A DNA stretch of 28,921 nt from a virus: positions 1 to 28,921 of IMG/VR virus record IMGVR_UViG_3300030450_000116. One strand, given 5' to 3'. Shown in pieces: positions 1 to 5,784 of this stretch. Both the position numbers and the translations under genes were made by a program. Within the stretch, counting starts at the first letter, position 1. Each line of letters starts with the position of its first letter. The notes beneath the pieces were generated by a model that saw only the letters and a list, made by a program, of their open reading frames with translations, made no database searches and was not told the DNA's origin.

Positions 1-99
1 AATCATTTTTGATAAAAACTCCAATTCTTCAGCAGTACCCTCACCGTATTTGTGGTCTAAGGCAACCCCAAATCTAAACTGTTCACCCTGTTCATACAT
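1..99. repeat. Terminal direct repeat, left copy (circular overlap)
   Basis: This stretch is identical base for base to 28823-28921. An exact 99-base end overlap is what a de Bruijn graph assembler leaves when a circular or circularly permuted molecule is written out linearly, and an open reading frame continues through the join. The unique genome is therefore 28,822 bp. A true short terminal repeat is possible but less likely, because the repeat lies inside a gene. Confidence 0.95.
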
Positions 100-321
100 A
101 TTACAGCGGACACATTGGATTTGACAATTTTGTTCATGCCACCTTGTTGAGTGGTGTCTTCTCGACTGGAAGTGACCACATTGCATACCTGACTTATAAT
201 GCGAAATGCGTGAGCAGGTGAAGCATTGTACTGAACCCTCAGCCGTTGCTTCCCTTAGTCTAATATAAAGGCTAAACCATTTATCTAGTTCTTTTTTGAG
301 TTTGCTTATTGGTTTTTTCAA
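1..321 (-). CDS. ninG: NinG-like recombination protein, N-terminal part (gene crosses the join)
   Basis: This is the first 107 codons of a 136-residue protein that continues at 28822-28733 once the ends are closed. NinG (Rap) of lambdoid phages acts in homologous recombination, probably on branched DNA. Cysteine pairs lie at residues 33/36 (CFTC) and 70/73 (QCVRCN), with a GHF motif at 49-51 followed by a basic His/Arg stretch; this is the spacing of the NinG zinc/HNH-like core. There is no ATG upstream of the core. The likely start is TTG at 321-319, which overlaps the TGA stop of the preceding gene as TTGA, the same coupling style as the ATGA overlaps in this operon. It is the last gene of the early operon and follows SSB and annealing-protein genes, which fits a recombination role. 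Confidence 0.8.
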   Translation of the reverse strand, partial: MKKPISKLKKELDKWFSLYIRLREATAEGSVQCFTCSRISHYKSGMQCGHFQSRRHHSTRWHEQNCQIQCVRCNMYEQGEQFRFGVALDHKYGEGTAEELEFLSKMI

Positions 322-560
322 TGGCTGTATATATATTGTGAAATAGTAGTTGTCTTACCAAACCTTGTTTTCTTTTTTAAAGGTATGCTGTCTATATAAT
401 AACCGTTTTTTCTATGGTTGTGTATTATAGCTGATAACCTTGTTGCACCATATTCTCGTATAGCATCATAACTTGTTATCTTTCCGTAGGTTTTTAAGTG
501 CCAAAGAACTGCATCTGATTGGCTTTTAACTTCGTGTTCTTGTATTCTAATTATTTTCAT
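318..560 (-). CDS. Small helix-turn-helix protein
   Basis: This 80-residue protein carries a winged-helix/HTH signature: residues of the form DAVLWHLKTYGKITSYDAI, then YGATRLSAIIHNHRKNGYYI, typical of the small HTH proteins found in many phages. It probably binds DNA or helps control transcription; no target is visible. I chose ATG at 560 rather than 596, because the ATG at 560-558 overlaps the upstream stop TGA at 559-557 (ATGA). Its own stop overlaps the TTG start of the NinG-like gene. The longer reading adds only 12 charged residues from another frame. Confidence 0.75.
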   Translation of the reverse strand: MKIIRIQEHEVKSQSDAVLWHLKTYGKITSYDAIREYGATRLSAIIHNHRKNGYYIDSIPLKKKTRFGKTTTISQYIYSH

Positions 561-772
561 TTCATTCCCCATTTTTGTTTTTCTTCTTCTGTCCAATAAT
601 CATTTGCTTCTAAATCATCTGCAAATTTTCTAGCTTCTTTATATAATTTTATATTCTTTTTTTCAATATAATTTATAAATTCCTCCATCCAATATATCTT
701 TTCTAAATTAGATTTGTTAATACTTAATGCCATTTGTAGAATTTCTAGTGGTGCTGTTTTTTCTTTTTTCAT
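557..772 (-). CDS. Small hypothetical protein (71 aa)
   Basis: I do not recognise the family. The protein is highly charged, Lys/Glu-rich and probably all helical, with a central WMEEFINYIEKKNIKLYKEA stretch. It is held in the operon by ATGA overlaps at both ends: its start ATG (772-770) overlaps the upstream stop, and its stop overlaps the start of the HTH gene. Such packing supports translation. Its place among replication and recombination genes suggests an early accessory role, but nothing in the sequence names it. Confidence 0.65.
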   Translation of the reverse strand: MKKEKTAPLEILQMALSINKSNLEKIYWMEEFINYIEKKNIKLYKEARKFADDLEANDYWTEEEKQKWGMK

Positions 773-1137
773 TTTAATAGTTTTTGTGATTGATAATAAG
801 GAACAGTCTTAGGGTCTTTCCCTAAAGTATGAACTTCGTAATACGCTGCGTCTAATCTTTCTTTTTTGTGAGCGTAAACCCATTTGTAAAACGTTCTGAT
901 GTTTAAAAAGGGTTCATCTTTGCCAAATCTTATACCTATATGAAAGGCATCAACTACTTGGTTAAAGGTCATATTGCCAAAACGCTTTTCTCTTATAAGG
1001 TCTGCTGCAAATATGTTAGACAAAGCTGCCATTGTTTTTCCGTCAGTTTTATGACCAATTTCTACTGATGTCTTAGCAACTAAGTCTAATACTTTTTCAG
1101 TTAAGTCCTGCAAGTTTTCTTGTTTAAGTGGTTTCAT
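769..1137 (-). CDS. Conserved-looking hypothetical protein beside the replication initiator (122 aa)
   Basis: This helical protein has no membrane segment. A motif in the middle, MTFNQVVDAFHIGIRFGKDE followed by LNIRTFYKWVYAHKKER, looks like a compact helical domain ending in a basic helix. It lies two genes downstream of the winged-helix initiator and the DnaA-like gene, so a role as replisome accessory or helicase loader is possible by context only. Both ends overlap neighbours as ATGA: the start with the 53-codon gene, the stop with the 71-codon gene. Function unknown. Confidence 0.65.
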   Translation of the reverse strand: MKPLKQENLQDLTEKVLDLVAKTSVEIGHKTDGKTMAALSNIFAADLIREKRFGNMTFNQVVDAFHIGIRFGKDEPFLNIRTFYKWVYAHKKERLDAAYYEVHTLGKDPKTVPYYQSQKLLK

Positions 1138-1295
1138 AAATCTAACTTAATATTATTTTTTTTACAATAATTTTCTATTCTATTTATAACTTCAATAATA
1201 CCTTTTCCATAACTAATTTCTTTACTGTTTCCAAAGTTAATTTCTTCTTCTGCTTCTTGTTTTAATTTTTTTAATAAATCTTTCATTGTTTCCAT
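1134..1295 (-). CDS. Small hypothetical protein (53 aa)
   Basis: This reading frame fills most of the gap between the initiator gene and the 122-residue gene. It starts with ATG at 1295-1293 (METMKDLLKKL...) and ends with TGA at 1136-1134, overlapping the next start as ATGA. The product is Lys/Glu-rich and predicted helical (QEAEEEINFG, then GIIEVINRIENYCKKN). An A-rich leader precedes the start. The exact stop/start overlap and the fit to the gap are the evidence that it is real; no family is recognised. Confidence 0.6.
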   Translation of the reverse strand: METMKDLLKKLKQEAEEEINFGNSKEISYGKGIIEVINRIENYCKKNNIKLDL

Positions 1296-1305
1296 ATTTT
1301 ATTTT

Positions 1306-1908
1306 TTAAATTAATTTTTTTGCTTCTTGCCAAGCACTAATTTGTGAGTCTATCTTTGACATTGTTGGTTTATTTTTATCTCGTTTTTCCCAAGTCCTGA
1401 CTGCTGCTTTCCAATCTTTCATTTTATTTTTGCCAATATACCAATTTTTGCTTTTATAAAAATCAATAAACGCTTCAGGGTCTATATTATTATTTCTTTT
1501 ATTACAATAATTTTTAACCTCTTCAATAGTTGGTTTTTTAAAAAGAGCCTTATTACTATATGTAATATTATTATTAGTATATACTTTAGTATTACTATTA
1601 TCTGTTAACTTTTCTTTACAAGGTATATTAATCAAAGTTATTATACGTGTTAATATTTGTTTACTACCTTGTTCATATATGTTAATACGCTTAATGTAGT
1701 TATTATCTTCTAATGACTTTAACCATTTTTGTATTGACACCCTGCTAACTTCATAAAGCCTACAAAAATATTGTGTTGATGCTGTACATTTACCATTCAT
1801 ATTACATAGTGCCGTTATCTCTGCATATAATAATTTAGCGTTTGGTGTTAGCTTTTTATTATACCTAACTTCAGCAGGGATAACAGCATAGTAATTGGGT
1901 TTGGTCAT
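1306..1908 (-). CDS. Replication initiator / replisome organiser with winged-helix domain
   Basis: This 200-residue protein opens with MTKPNYYAVIPAEVRYNKKL, then LTPNAKLLYAEITALC and a winged-helix stretch at about residues 41-75 (TASTQYFCRLYEVSRVSIQK, ending in NNYIKR). After a polar linker the C-terminal part (about 125-176) has the DPEAFIDFYKSKNW and MKDWKAAVRTWEKR motifs seen at the end of many phage replisome organisers (DnaD/helix-turn-helix initiators). Such proteins bind the phage origin and recruit host helicase machinery. It overlaps the DnaA-like gene upstream by ATGA at 1905-1908. The role is inferred from the domain plan and the SSB neighbours. Confidence 0.7.
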   Translation of the reverse strand: MTKPNYYAVIPAEVRYNKKLTPNAKLLYAEITALCNMNGKCTASTQYFCRLYEVSRVSIQKWLKSLEDNNYIKRINIYEQGSKQILTRIITLINIPCKEKLTDNSNTKVYTNNNITYSNKALFKKPTIEEVKNYCNKRNNNIDPEAFIDFYKSKNWYIGKNKMKDWKAAVRTWEKRDKNKPTMSKIDSQISAWQEAKKLI

Positions 1909-2414
1909 ATTATTTCAATTTGAAACTTATAATCTTGGAGTGCTAATTTAATTAATTCTAACTGATTGTAAAATTCTCTGTAAGAAACTTTTATATCTGT
2001 ACCAAATTTGCCACATTGAACCCTAAGTGTTGTTTGATGTTTATTACTATTTCGCACCCCATTTTCTTTTAAGTAGTTTTTTAAGTGTGGTAAGTCAAAA
2101 AATTCCTTTTTAGCATTTATGATACTTGTATAAGCCGTATATACTTTGTTGAAAGTATCTCTGTATTGAGCCCAAGAAGAGTAATTTGCTTCGTGTGCCC
2201 TTTCATAATGATACACTAAAGTTCTATCTCGTTTTAACACCTTTGCAATAACCGAATGGTGTGTATTATCTTCAATTCTTGCAATTACTGATGCTACAGC
2301 TCTAGGTACTTGTAATTCAGTTCTTCGGCTTTTATAAGACAAAGAACCTTTGGTCAACCCCATTAATGAAGTAGTGAGGTTGCATAAATTTCTGAAGTTA
2401 TCTTCTGCTGTCAT
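1905..2414 (-). CDS. DnaA domain IV-like DNA-binding protein
   Basis: This 169-residue protein resembles the DNA-binding domain (domain IV) of DnaA: GLTKGSLSYKSRRTELQVPR matches the DnaA pattern of a short helix, the K/R-SR motif and an R-R-A helix, and HHSVIAKVLKRDRTLVYHYE sits where DnaA has the DHsTV recognition helix (here DRTLV). There is no AAA+ ATPase domain, so it could bind DnaA-box-like sites without ATP-driven melting. About 85 further residues of unknown nature follow. I chose ATG at 2414, just after the SSB stop; the longer reading from 2459 only adds residues overlapping the SSB gene. It probably acts at the phage origin or as a competitor of host DnaA. Confidence 0.65.
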   Translation of the reverse strand: MTAEDNFRNLCNLTTSLMGLTKGSLSYKSRRTELQVPRAVASVIARIEDNTHHSVIAKVLKRDRTLVYHYERAHEANYSSWAQYRDTFNKVYTAYTSIINAKKEFFDLPHLKNYLKENGVRNSNKHQTTLRVQCGKFGTDIKVSYREFYNQLELIKLALQDYKFQIEII

Positions 2415-2415
2415 A

Positions 2416-2724
2416 TTAAAACGGCATGTCTTCATTGTCCTGTGTATTTTCTTTAGCACCTTGACTTATCCAATATCCGTCAATAGAGTGGTAATATTTG
2501 CCCTTAAATTCTCTTGAATAAACATTTACCATAACTGTAATATCAAGACCCTCTTGTATATCTCTTAGCTTTTGTATTTTATCTCCAAAGAACCCAATTA
2601 CGACCTCTTTGTTAAAGTCTGCGTTTTGCTCTATTAATATAGATTGTCTTTGCCATTCTTTTCCTGCTTTACTGACACCACCCTCAATGTCTAGTTTCTT
2701 AATTAGTTTTCCTGTAATTTCCAT
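2416..2724 (-). CDS. ssb: Single-stranded DNA-binding protein, DUF3127 type
   Basis: This 102-residue protein has the features of the DUF3127 family, an OB-fold SSB-like group common in Bacteroidetes: MEITGKLIKKLDIEGGVSKA, KEWQRQSILIEQ, VVIGFFGDKI and a C-terminal acidic tail ending DNEDMPF. The DMPF end mirrors the DIPF tip by which bacterial SSBs recruit partner proteins. It should coat single-stranded DNA during replication and recombination. It is the first gene after a terminator-like hairpin (2748-2802) and directly precedes the DnaA-like gene. Confidence 0.8.
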   Translation of the reverse strand: MEITGKLIKKLDIEGGVSKAGKEWQRQSILIEQNADFNKEVVIGFFGDKIQKLRDIQEGLDITVMVNVYSREFKGKYYHSIDGYWISQGAKENTQDNEDMPF

Positions 2725-2747
2725 TTTTATTTATTTGTTTAATTATT

Positions 2748-2802
2748 AAAAAAAGGAGTGGCTAGTTTACCTTAGGTGTTACCCAATTCGTTAAGCCACC
2801 CC
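2748..2802 (-). terminator. Intrinsic terminator or attenuator inside the early operon
   Basis: On the minus strand the sequence GGGGTGGCT (2802-2794) pairs with AGCCACTCC (2763-2755) as a 9-bp stem with one G-U pair. A 30-nt loop separates the arms and seven T follow (2754-2748). This is the form of a rho-independent terminator, although the loop is long. No promoter of either kind found here lies between it and the SSB start at 2724, so it may act as a partial terminator or attenuator that lowers expression of the genes beyond it. Confidence 0.6.
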
Positions 2803-2810
2803 AACCTATA

Positions 2811-3194
2811 CTATTTTTTAAATTCTTCGCTTTCATCTTCACCAAAAACCCCTAACTCATAAAACCCTGTAAGTTTCAGAACAGCACGACTTAATGCTCG
2901 TTTCTCTGCCATCTCCATAACATACCAAGTATTAGTGTTTCCGTCTTTAAACCCTGCACCTTTTAATGCAGAACCAAATGTTTGTATAACTGCATTTTCT
3001 TTTTTTGCCTTAGCTTTTACAACACAAAAGTCTTTTTGACAATTTATTACATCATAGTCAATACTGATGCCCTCTATGGCTTGTATCTTTTCAATTCCTG
3101 ACCTTGTAATGATTAAAAAATGCTGATGCTTAAATATATCATCTTTAGTTAAACCGTACCTAATATATTTTTCTTTTAAAATTTCTGTTTTCAT
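2811..3194 (-). CDS. Probable single-strand annealing protein / recombination protein
   Basis: This 127-residue protein ends with the motif YVMEMAEKRALSRAVLKLTG followed by an acidic tail (VFGEDESEEF). That MAEKRA...RAVLKL...GEDE pattern is common at the end of phage ERF/Rad52-like annealing proteins and related families. The N-terminal half alternates beta strands (DYDVINCQKDFCVVKAKAKK) before AVIQTFGSALKGAGF. It sits directly before the SSB gene, the usual partner of an annealing protein, and NinG is in the same operon. The start is ATG at 3194 after an A-rich leader. It is short for a full Rad52-like protein, so the family call is tentative. Confidence 0.5.
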   Translation of the reverse strand: MKTEILKEKYIRYGLTKDDIFKHQHFLIITRSGIEKIQAIEGISIDYDVINCQKDFCVVKAKAKKENAVIQTFGSALKGAGFKDGNTNTWYVMEMAEKRALSRAVLKLTGFYELGVFGEDESEEFKK

Positions 3195-3227
3195 ATCTTT
3201 TTTTTTGTTAAAATTAATAAATTTATT

Positions 3228-3527
3228 TTAAAACTGCTGAATGATAAAACTTTTATTTCCCACCTCTATAACTTGTGTCCAATCTCTTATTTCATCTAAG
3301 TCAGGATATTCTTCTTTGTCGTAATCCTGATGAAACTCGTCTAAGTCTTCATATTCTGTATATTCGCAGCATAATGCAATAGGGTCAAATTCTATTTCTT
3401 CACCTGTACTTTCTTCATATTCTTCAAGGTAGTCAAATAAACTTTGTAATCCTACTCTGCTAAAATTGTTTGGGCGTTGTTCTTCAAACCACCTGCAAAA
3501 TTCGTATTCGCTTATTGATGTTTTCAT
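3228..3527 (-). CDS. Very acidic small early protein (99 aa)
   Basis: This protein has about 28 Asp/Glu against 7 Lys/Arg, concentrated in YLEEYEESTGEEIEFDP and EYTEYEDLDEFHQDYDKEEY, giving a strong negative charge. I do not know its function. The size, the acidity and the position early in the infection operon resemble DNA-mimic inhibitors of restriction or DNA-binding proteins, but this is inference from charge only. The C-terminus (QVIEVGNKSFIIQQF) looks like a beta hairpin. Its ATG overlaps the stop of the upstream gene as ATGA (3524-3527). Confidence 0.65.
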   Translation of the reverse strand: MKTSISEYEFCRWFEEQRPNNFSRVGLQSLFDYLEEYEESTGEEIEFDPIALCCEYTEYEDLDEFHQDYDKEEYPDLDEIRDWTQVIEVGNKSFIIQQF

Positions 3528-3727
3528 TTCGTTTTTATATGTTTAATTAATTGTTTTTTTATATATTCTATATATTCTGCATCAATCCATTCTAAAAAGT
3601 TATAGCTATCAAAACAGACTTGAAAATCGTTGCCGTATTCATCTGTTCCTCTTAAATATACTTCGTTTTCGTGAGCTTGAAAGGTATTAATATCATTCAT
3701 TCTTTTGTGTATTAATTCGTCTTTCAT
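3524..3727 (-). CDS. Small hypothetical early protein (67 aa)
   Basis: The family is not recognised. The N-terminal part is polar (THE form FQAHENEVYLRGTDEYGNDF suggests strands), followed by FLEWIDAEYIEYIKKQLIKH, a likely amphipathic helix. The start ATG shares a base with the upstream stop (TAATG at 3727), and its own stop overlaps the acidic gene as ATGA. This coupling is the main support for translation. Confidence 0.6.
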   Translation of the reverse strand: MKDELIHKRMNDINTFQAHENEVYLRGTDEYGNDFQVCFDSYNFLEWIDAEYIEYIKKQLIKHIKTK

Positions 3728-4032
3728 TATACTATATTTATTATTATTGCTTTAAACTTTCTAGCGTGGTTATTTCTTTCTAAATATAATTCTTGATATT
3801 GCCTTAATTTAGACGGTGTGTCGTAGTCATAACATTCGTCTAAGTTTAAGCCTGTGCGTTCTACATAGTCGTCTAACGCCTTATCTATTTGCTCTAGTGT
3901 TCCAAATATTCTAATGGCTCTTGAGCCCTCTTGAATATCTGAAAAATACGTATGCGTATTATTGTTATACTTTCTTTCGGTGCTATAAGTACCATTTGGG
4001 TAAAAATAGAAGTCTTGACATTGTAATTTCAT
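3727..4032 (-). CDS. Hypothetical early protein (101 aa)
   Basis: No family recognised. I chose ATG at 4032, four bases after the stop of the upstream gene and preceded by AAGG, over the longer reading from 4068, which would overlap that gene by 32 bases. The product starts MKLQCQDFYFYPNGTYSTER and contains GTLEQIDKALDDYVERTGLN, a likely helix. It is soluble with no metal-binding motif. It belongs to the early operon driven from 4656-4685. Confidence 0.6.
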   Translation of the reverse strand: MKLQCQDFYFYPNGTYSTERKYNNNTHTYFSDIQEGSRAIRIFGTLEQIDKALDDYVERTGLNLDECYDYDTPSKLRQYQELYLERNNHARKFKAIIINIV

Positions 4033-4036
4033 ATCC

Positions 4037-4252
4037 TTAAAATTTAGTTGAATAATCAAGAGTGTCATAATACCTACTTTTTACTTGTATATATATCTCT
4101 CTGATTTCTTGAAAAGACATTTTATCAATATCAAACATTGATAGCCTTACATATTCGGTTAATAATTCAGGTTTGTTTTTTTGTACATCTTTTAAGCTAA
4201 TAATAGCTTCTTGCTTATTTGTAGCTTCTTTCATTTTAAAATTTGTTTTCAT
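4037..4252 (-). CDS. Small hypothetical early protein (71 aa)
   Basis: This predicted helical protein has Lys/Glu-rich stretches (MKEATNKQEAIISLKDVQKN) and ends SRYYDTLDYSTKF. A second in-frame ATG seven codons in (4234) could also serve as the start. It lies 11 bases after the first gene of the early operon. Function unknown; no domain seen. Confidence 0.55.
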   Translation of the reverse strand: MKTNFKMKEATNKQEAIISLKDVQKNKPELLTEYVRLSMFDIDKMSFQEIREIYIQVKSRYYDTLDYSTKF

Positions 4253-4263
4253 TTTTCTTTTTT

Positions 4264-4629
4264 TTAGTGGTTAGGTTTATACTTTGTTAAATTTATTCCA
4301 TATTGTTCAATTTGTGGATAGTTTTTGAATAGAAATTCTGTTCTATATTCTTTAAACTGCTCCCAAAATTCATCAAAATTAATTAAAGGATAATCAATAG
4401 GAGTTAAAATTTTAAAGCCTAAGTTTTCGTTTTGTGTGCTAAAAATTTCTATTAAATAACTATTGTTTATCCTTTCTTGATAATCTTTTAAATTATAGTA
4501 TCTAGGCGTTTCTCTCCTCATTCCTATCAACATAAATTCGTTGCTAATTCTGTGCAAGTGTTCGTCAAGTTCTTTTTTTATAGGTGTAATGTAGTTTACC
4601 TTTTCAAAGTTTAAATCTAGTGTTTTCAT
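4264..4629 (-). CDS. First gene of the early operon, hypothetical (121 aa)
   Basis: This is the promoter-proximal early gene, about 20 bases downstream of the expected transcription start of the TATATTTG promoter, with an A-rich leader (AAAACAAAGAAA) before ATG at 4629. The product is soluble and mixed alpha/beta, with DEHLHRISNEFMLIGMRRE and NFDEFWEQFKEYRTEFLF, and many aromatic and acidic residues. Proteins made first in infection often take over or block host functions, but no family is recognised and that role is inference from position. Confidence 0.6.
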   Translation of the reverse strand: MKTLDLNFEKVNYITPIKKELDEHLHRISNEFMLIGMRRETPRYYNLKDYQERINNSYLIEIFSTQNENLGFKILTPIDYPLINFDEFWEQFKEYRTEFLFKNYPQIEQYGINLTKYKPNH

Positions 4630-4655
4630 TTTCTTTGTTTTAATTAATAATGGTA

Positions 4656-4685
4656 CAAATATATAACAATTATTTTAATTAACAA
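4656..4685 (-). promoter_or_regulatory. Early promoter, Bacteroidetes sigma type
   Basis: Reading the minus strand, TTG (4685-4683), 19 bases, then TATATTTG (4663-4656). This matches the known Bacteroidetes housekeeping promoter, a -33 TTG element and a -7 TAnnTTTG element with a spacer of about 17-20. Transcription should start near 4650, giving a 20-base A-rich leader before the ATG at 4629. It is placed correctly to drive the early operon with the host RNA polymerase. Confidence 0.7.
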
Positions 4686-4739
4686 CTATATAAACACAAT
4701 TATTTACAAAGTTATTAACAATTTAAGTGTTTATAACAT

Positions 4740-4759
4740 AGGGCAACTTTAAGTGCCCT
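4740..4759. other. Hairpin in the control region
   Basis: AGGGCA (4740-4745) and TGCCCT (4754-4759) form a 6-bp inverted repeat around ACTTTAAG, whose ends can add two or three pairs with a bulge. No T-run follows on either strand, so it is not a typical intrinsic terminator. It could be a protein-binding site, a weak terminator for late transcripts that have passed 4814, or part of an origin. Confidence 0.4.
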
Positions 4760-4813
4760 CTAGTATGTTACCATTAAAAAGAAAAGAAAGTGCCTAAAAC
4801 GGCTAAAGGGGGG

Positions 4814-4891
4814 CTATAAATTAAGCAATAAGATGCCTATTATAATAAGCATATAAATAAGTAAGAGTTTTCCGTTGGGGTTGTCGTCCAT
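4814..4891 (-). CDS. 25-residue single-span membrane peptide
   Basis: This very short frame starts at ATG 4891-4889, sharing one base with the TAA stop of the phosphoesterase gene (TAATG), and ends TAG at 4816-4814. The product is a polar head MDDNPNGK followed by a hydrophobic run (LLLIYMLIIIGILLLNL) long enough to cross a membrane once. The TAATG coupling and the membrane character argue for a real product. As the last gene of the lysis region it could be a holin regulator or small lysis factor; function is inferred only from hydrophobicity and position. Confidence 0.5.
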   Translation of the reverse strand: MDDNPNGKLLLIYMLIIIGILLLNL

Positions 4892-5613
4892 TATAAAGGC
4901 ATTAAGAGGTTAATAGGTATATCACCACCCAGCACAACCCCACAAGCAATAGCAGGTTTCTTTCCTCGTTTGGCATACGCCATAGCATAAGTGTCATGGT
5001 CTATGCCACACCCTACCTGCATACCAAAGACACGAAAATTTTGTCCGACATAGTGTTCTATGTAACATTGTGTGTGTAGATGTCCTTGCACCGTATTCAT
5101 CATATCAGCTCTGCATTTAGTTCTTGCTGTTCCTGCTTCACCATGAATATACTGCACACCGTCTATCTCTAATCTATCTACAAAATCCCAATTAGGTACT
5201 TCTAACACTTCTTTGTATGACTTAATCCACTTACTAGGTATTAATGATGTTTGTGCTTTTCGCATAATCATTCGGTCATGATTGCCCAAAATTACAGTAG
5301 CTTCAGGAAAAGCATTATACCACCTTGCAATTCGCCTAATAGCAACTTCAAGTTCTTGTTTTCCTGTGTATTCTGCTTCAATATCTATCTCATGAAAACT
5401 CGTATAATGATTATCTATGCAATCGCCAATTATGACGACATCTGTACAATTCCAAGTGTAGTATTGTTCTTGACAAAATTCTAAATAGCCGTCAAGACAA
5501 AAAGGTTCATGCAAGTCGCCAACAACTAGGACATTCCTAGTGTCAGCTTCTCGCATTTTCTGTAAGGCAGCTACCTCGTGGGGTTTAAGTCTGTATCTAT
5601 TACTTTTTACCAC
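4891..5613 (-). CDS. Calcineurin-like metallophosphoesterase
   Basis: All the metal-binding motifs of the family are present: GDLH (residues 32-35), GDCID (63-67), GNHD (110-113), HG (157-158) and GHLH (177-180). These bind two divalent metals and hydrolyse phosphoesters; phage members may act on nucleotides, nucleic acid ends or cyclic nucleotides, and the substrate here is unknown. It is 240 residues, normal for the family. The start is GTG at 5613, inside the end of the upstream small membrane protein gene (14-base overlap). It is placed in the lysis module, not with the replication genes, so a host-interaction or counter-defence role is possible. Confidence 0.9.
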   Translation of the reverse strand: MVKSNRYRLKPHEVAALQKMREADTRNVLVVGDLHEPFCLDGYLEFCQEQYYTWNCTDVVIIGDCIDNHYTSFHEIDIEAEYTGKQELEVAIRRIARWYNAFPEATVILGNHDRMIMRKAQTSLIPSKWIKSYKEVLEVPNWDFVDRLEIDGVQYIHGEAGTARTKCRADMMNTVQGHLHTQCYIEHYVGQNFRVFGMQVGCGIDHDTYAMAYAKRGKKPAIACGVVLGGDIPINLLMPL

Positions 5614-5782
5614 TATCTGCGATACCTTGACCGACTACAAGTGTAAGGAGTGCATAGAATACGTTGGTTGCAGTTTCTTCATCTACACCCAAATATTTTA
5701 CAATTAAAGGCACTACAATTCCTGCAATTGTGTACCAAAATTTCTTGCTCGAAAGCATTTGACTGATTAACCATTCTTTCAT
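5600..5782 (-). CDS. Probable holin, two membrane segments (60 aa)
   Basis: Two hydrophobic segments are visible, FWYTIAGIVVPLIVKYLG (about residues 16-33) and VFYALLTLVVGQGIA (about 41-55), joined by a short acidic loop (VDEET) and followed by a polar end ADSGKK. The VVGQGIADSGK ending is common in small holin-like phage membrane proteins. Holins form holes in the inner membrane that release or activate the endolysin. It lies just downstream of the DUF5675-like gene, in a module of small membrane proteins. It overlaps the next gene by 14 bases. Confidence 0.65.
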   Translation of the reverse strand: MKEWLISQMLSSKKFWYTIAGIVVPLIVKYLGVDEETATNVFYALLTLVVGQGIADSGKK

Positions 5783-5784
5783 AA

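Larger units (their letters stand above)
4630..4813. other. Main intergenic control region; candidate replication origin
   Basis: This is the longest stretch without a gene. It holds the early promoter (4656-4685), a very AT-rich section, three 9-mers one base from the DnaA box TTATNCACA (TTATTTACA at 4700-4708, TTATTAACA at 4712-4720, and TTATAAACA on the minus strand at 4736-4728), and a hairpin at 4740-4759. The phage encodes a DnaA domain IV-like protein, so an origin here is plausible. In such AT-rich DNA near matches arise by chance, so this stays a hypothesis. No gene was seen between 4630 and 4813. Confidence 0.35.

Noticed and set aside
4740-4759. AGGGCA/TGCCCT hairpin as a terminator
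   Set aside because: No T-run follows on either strand; reported only as a hairpin.
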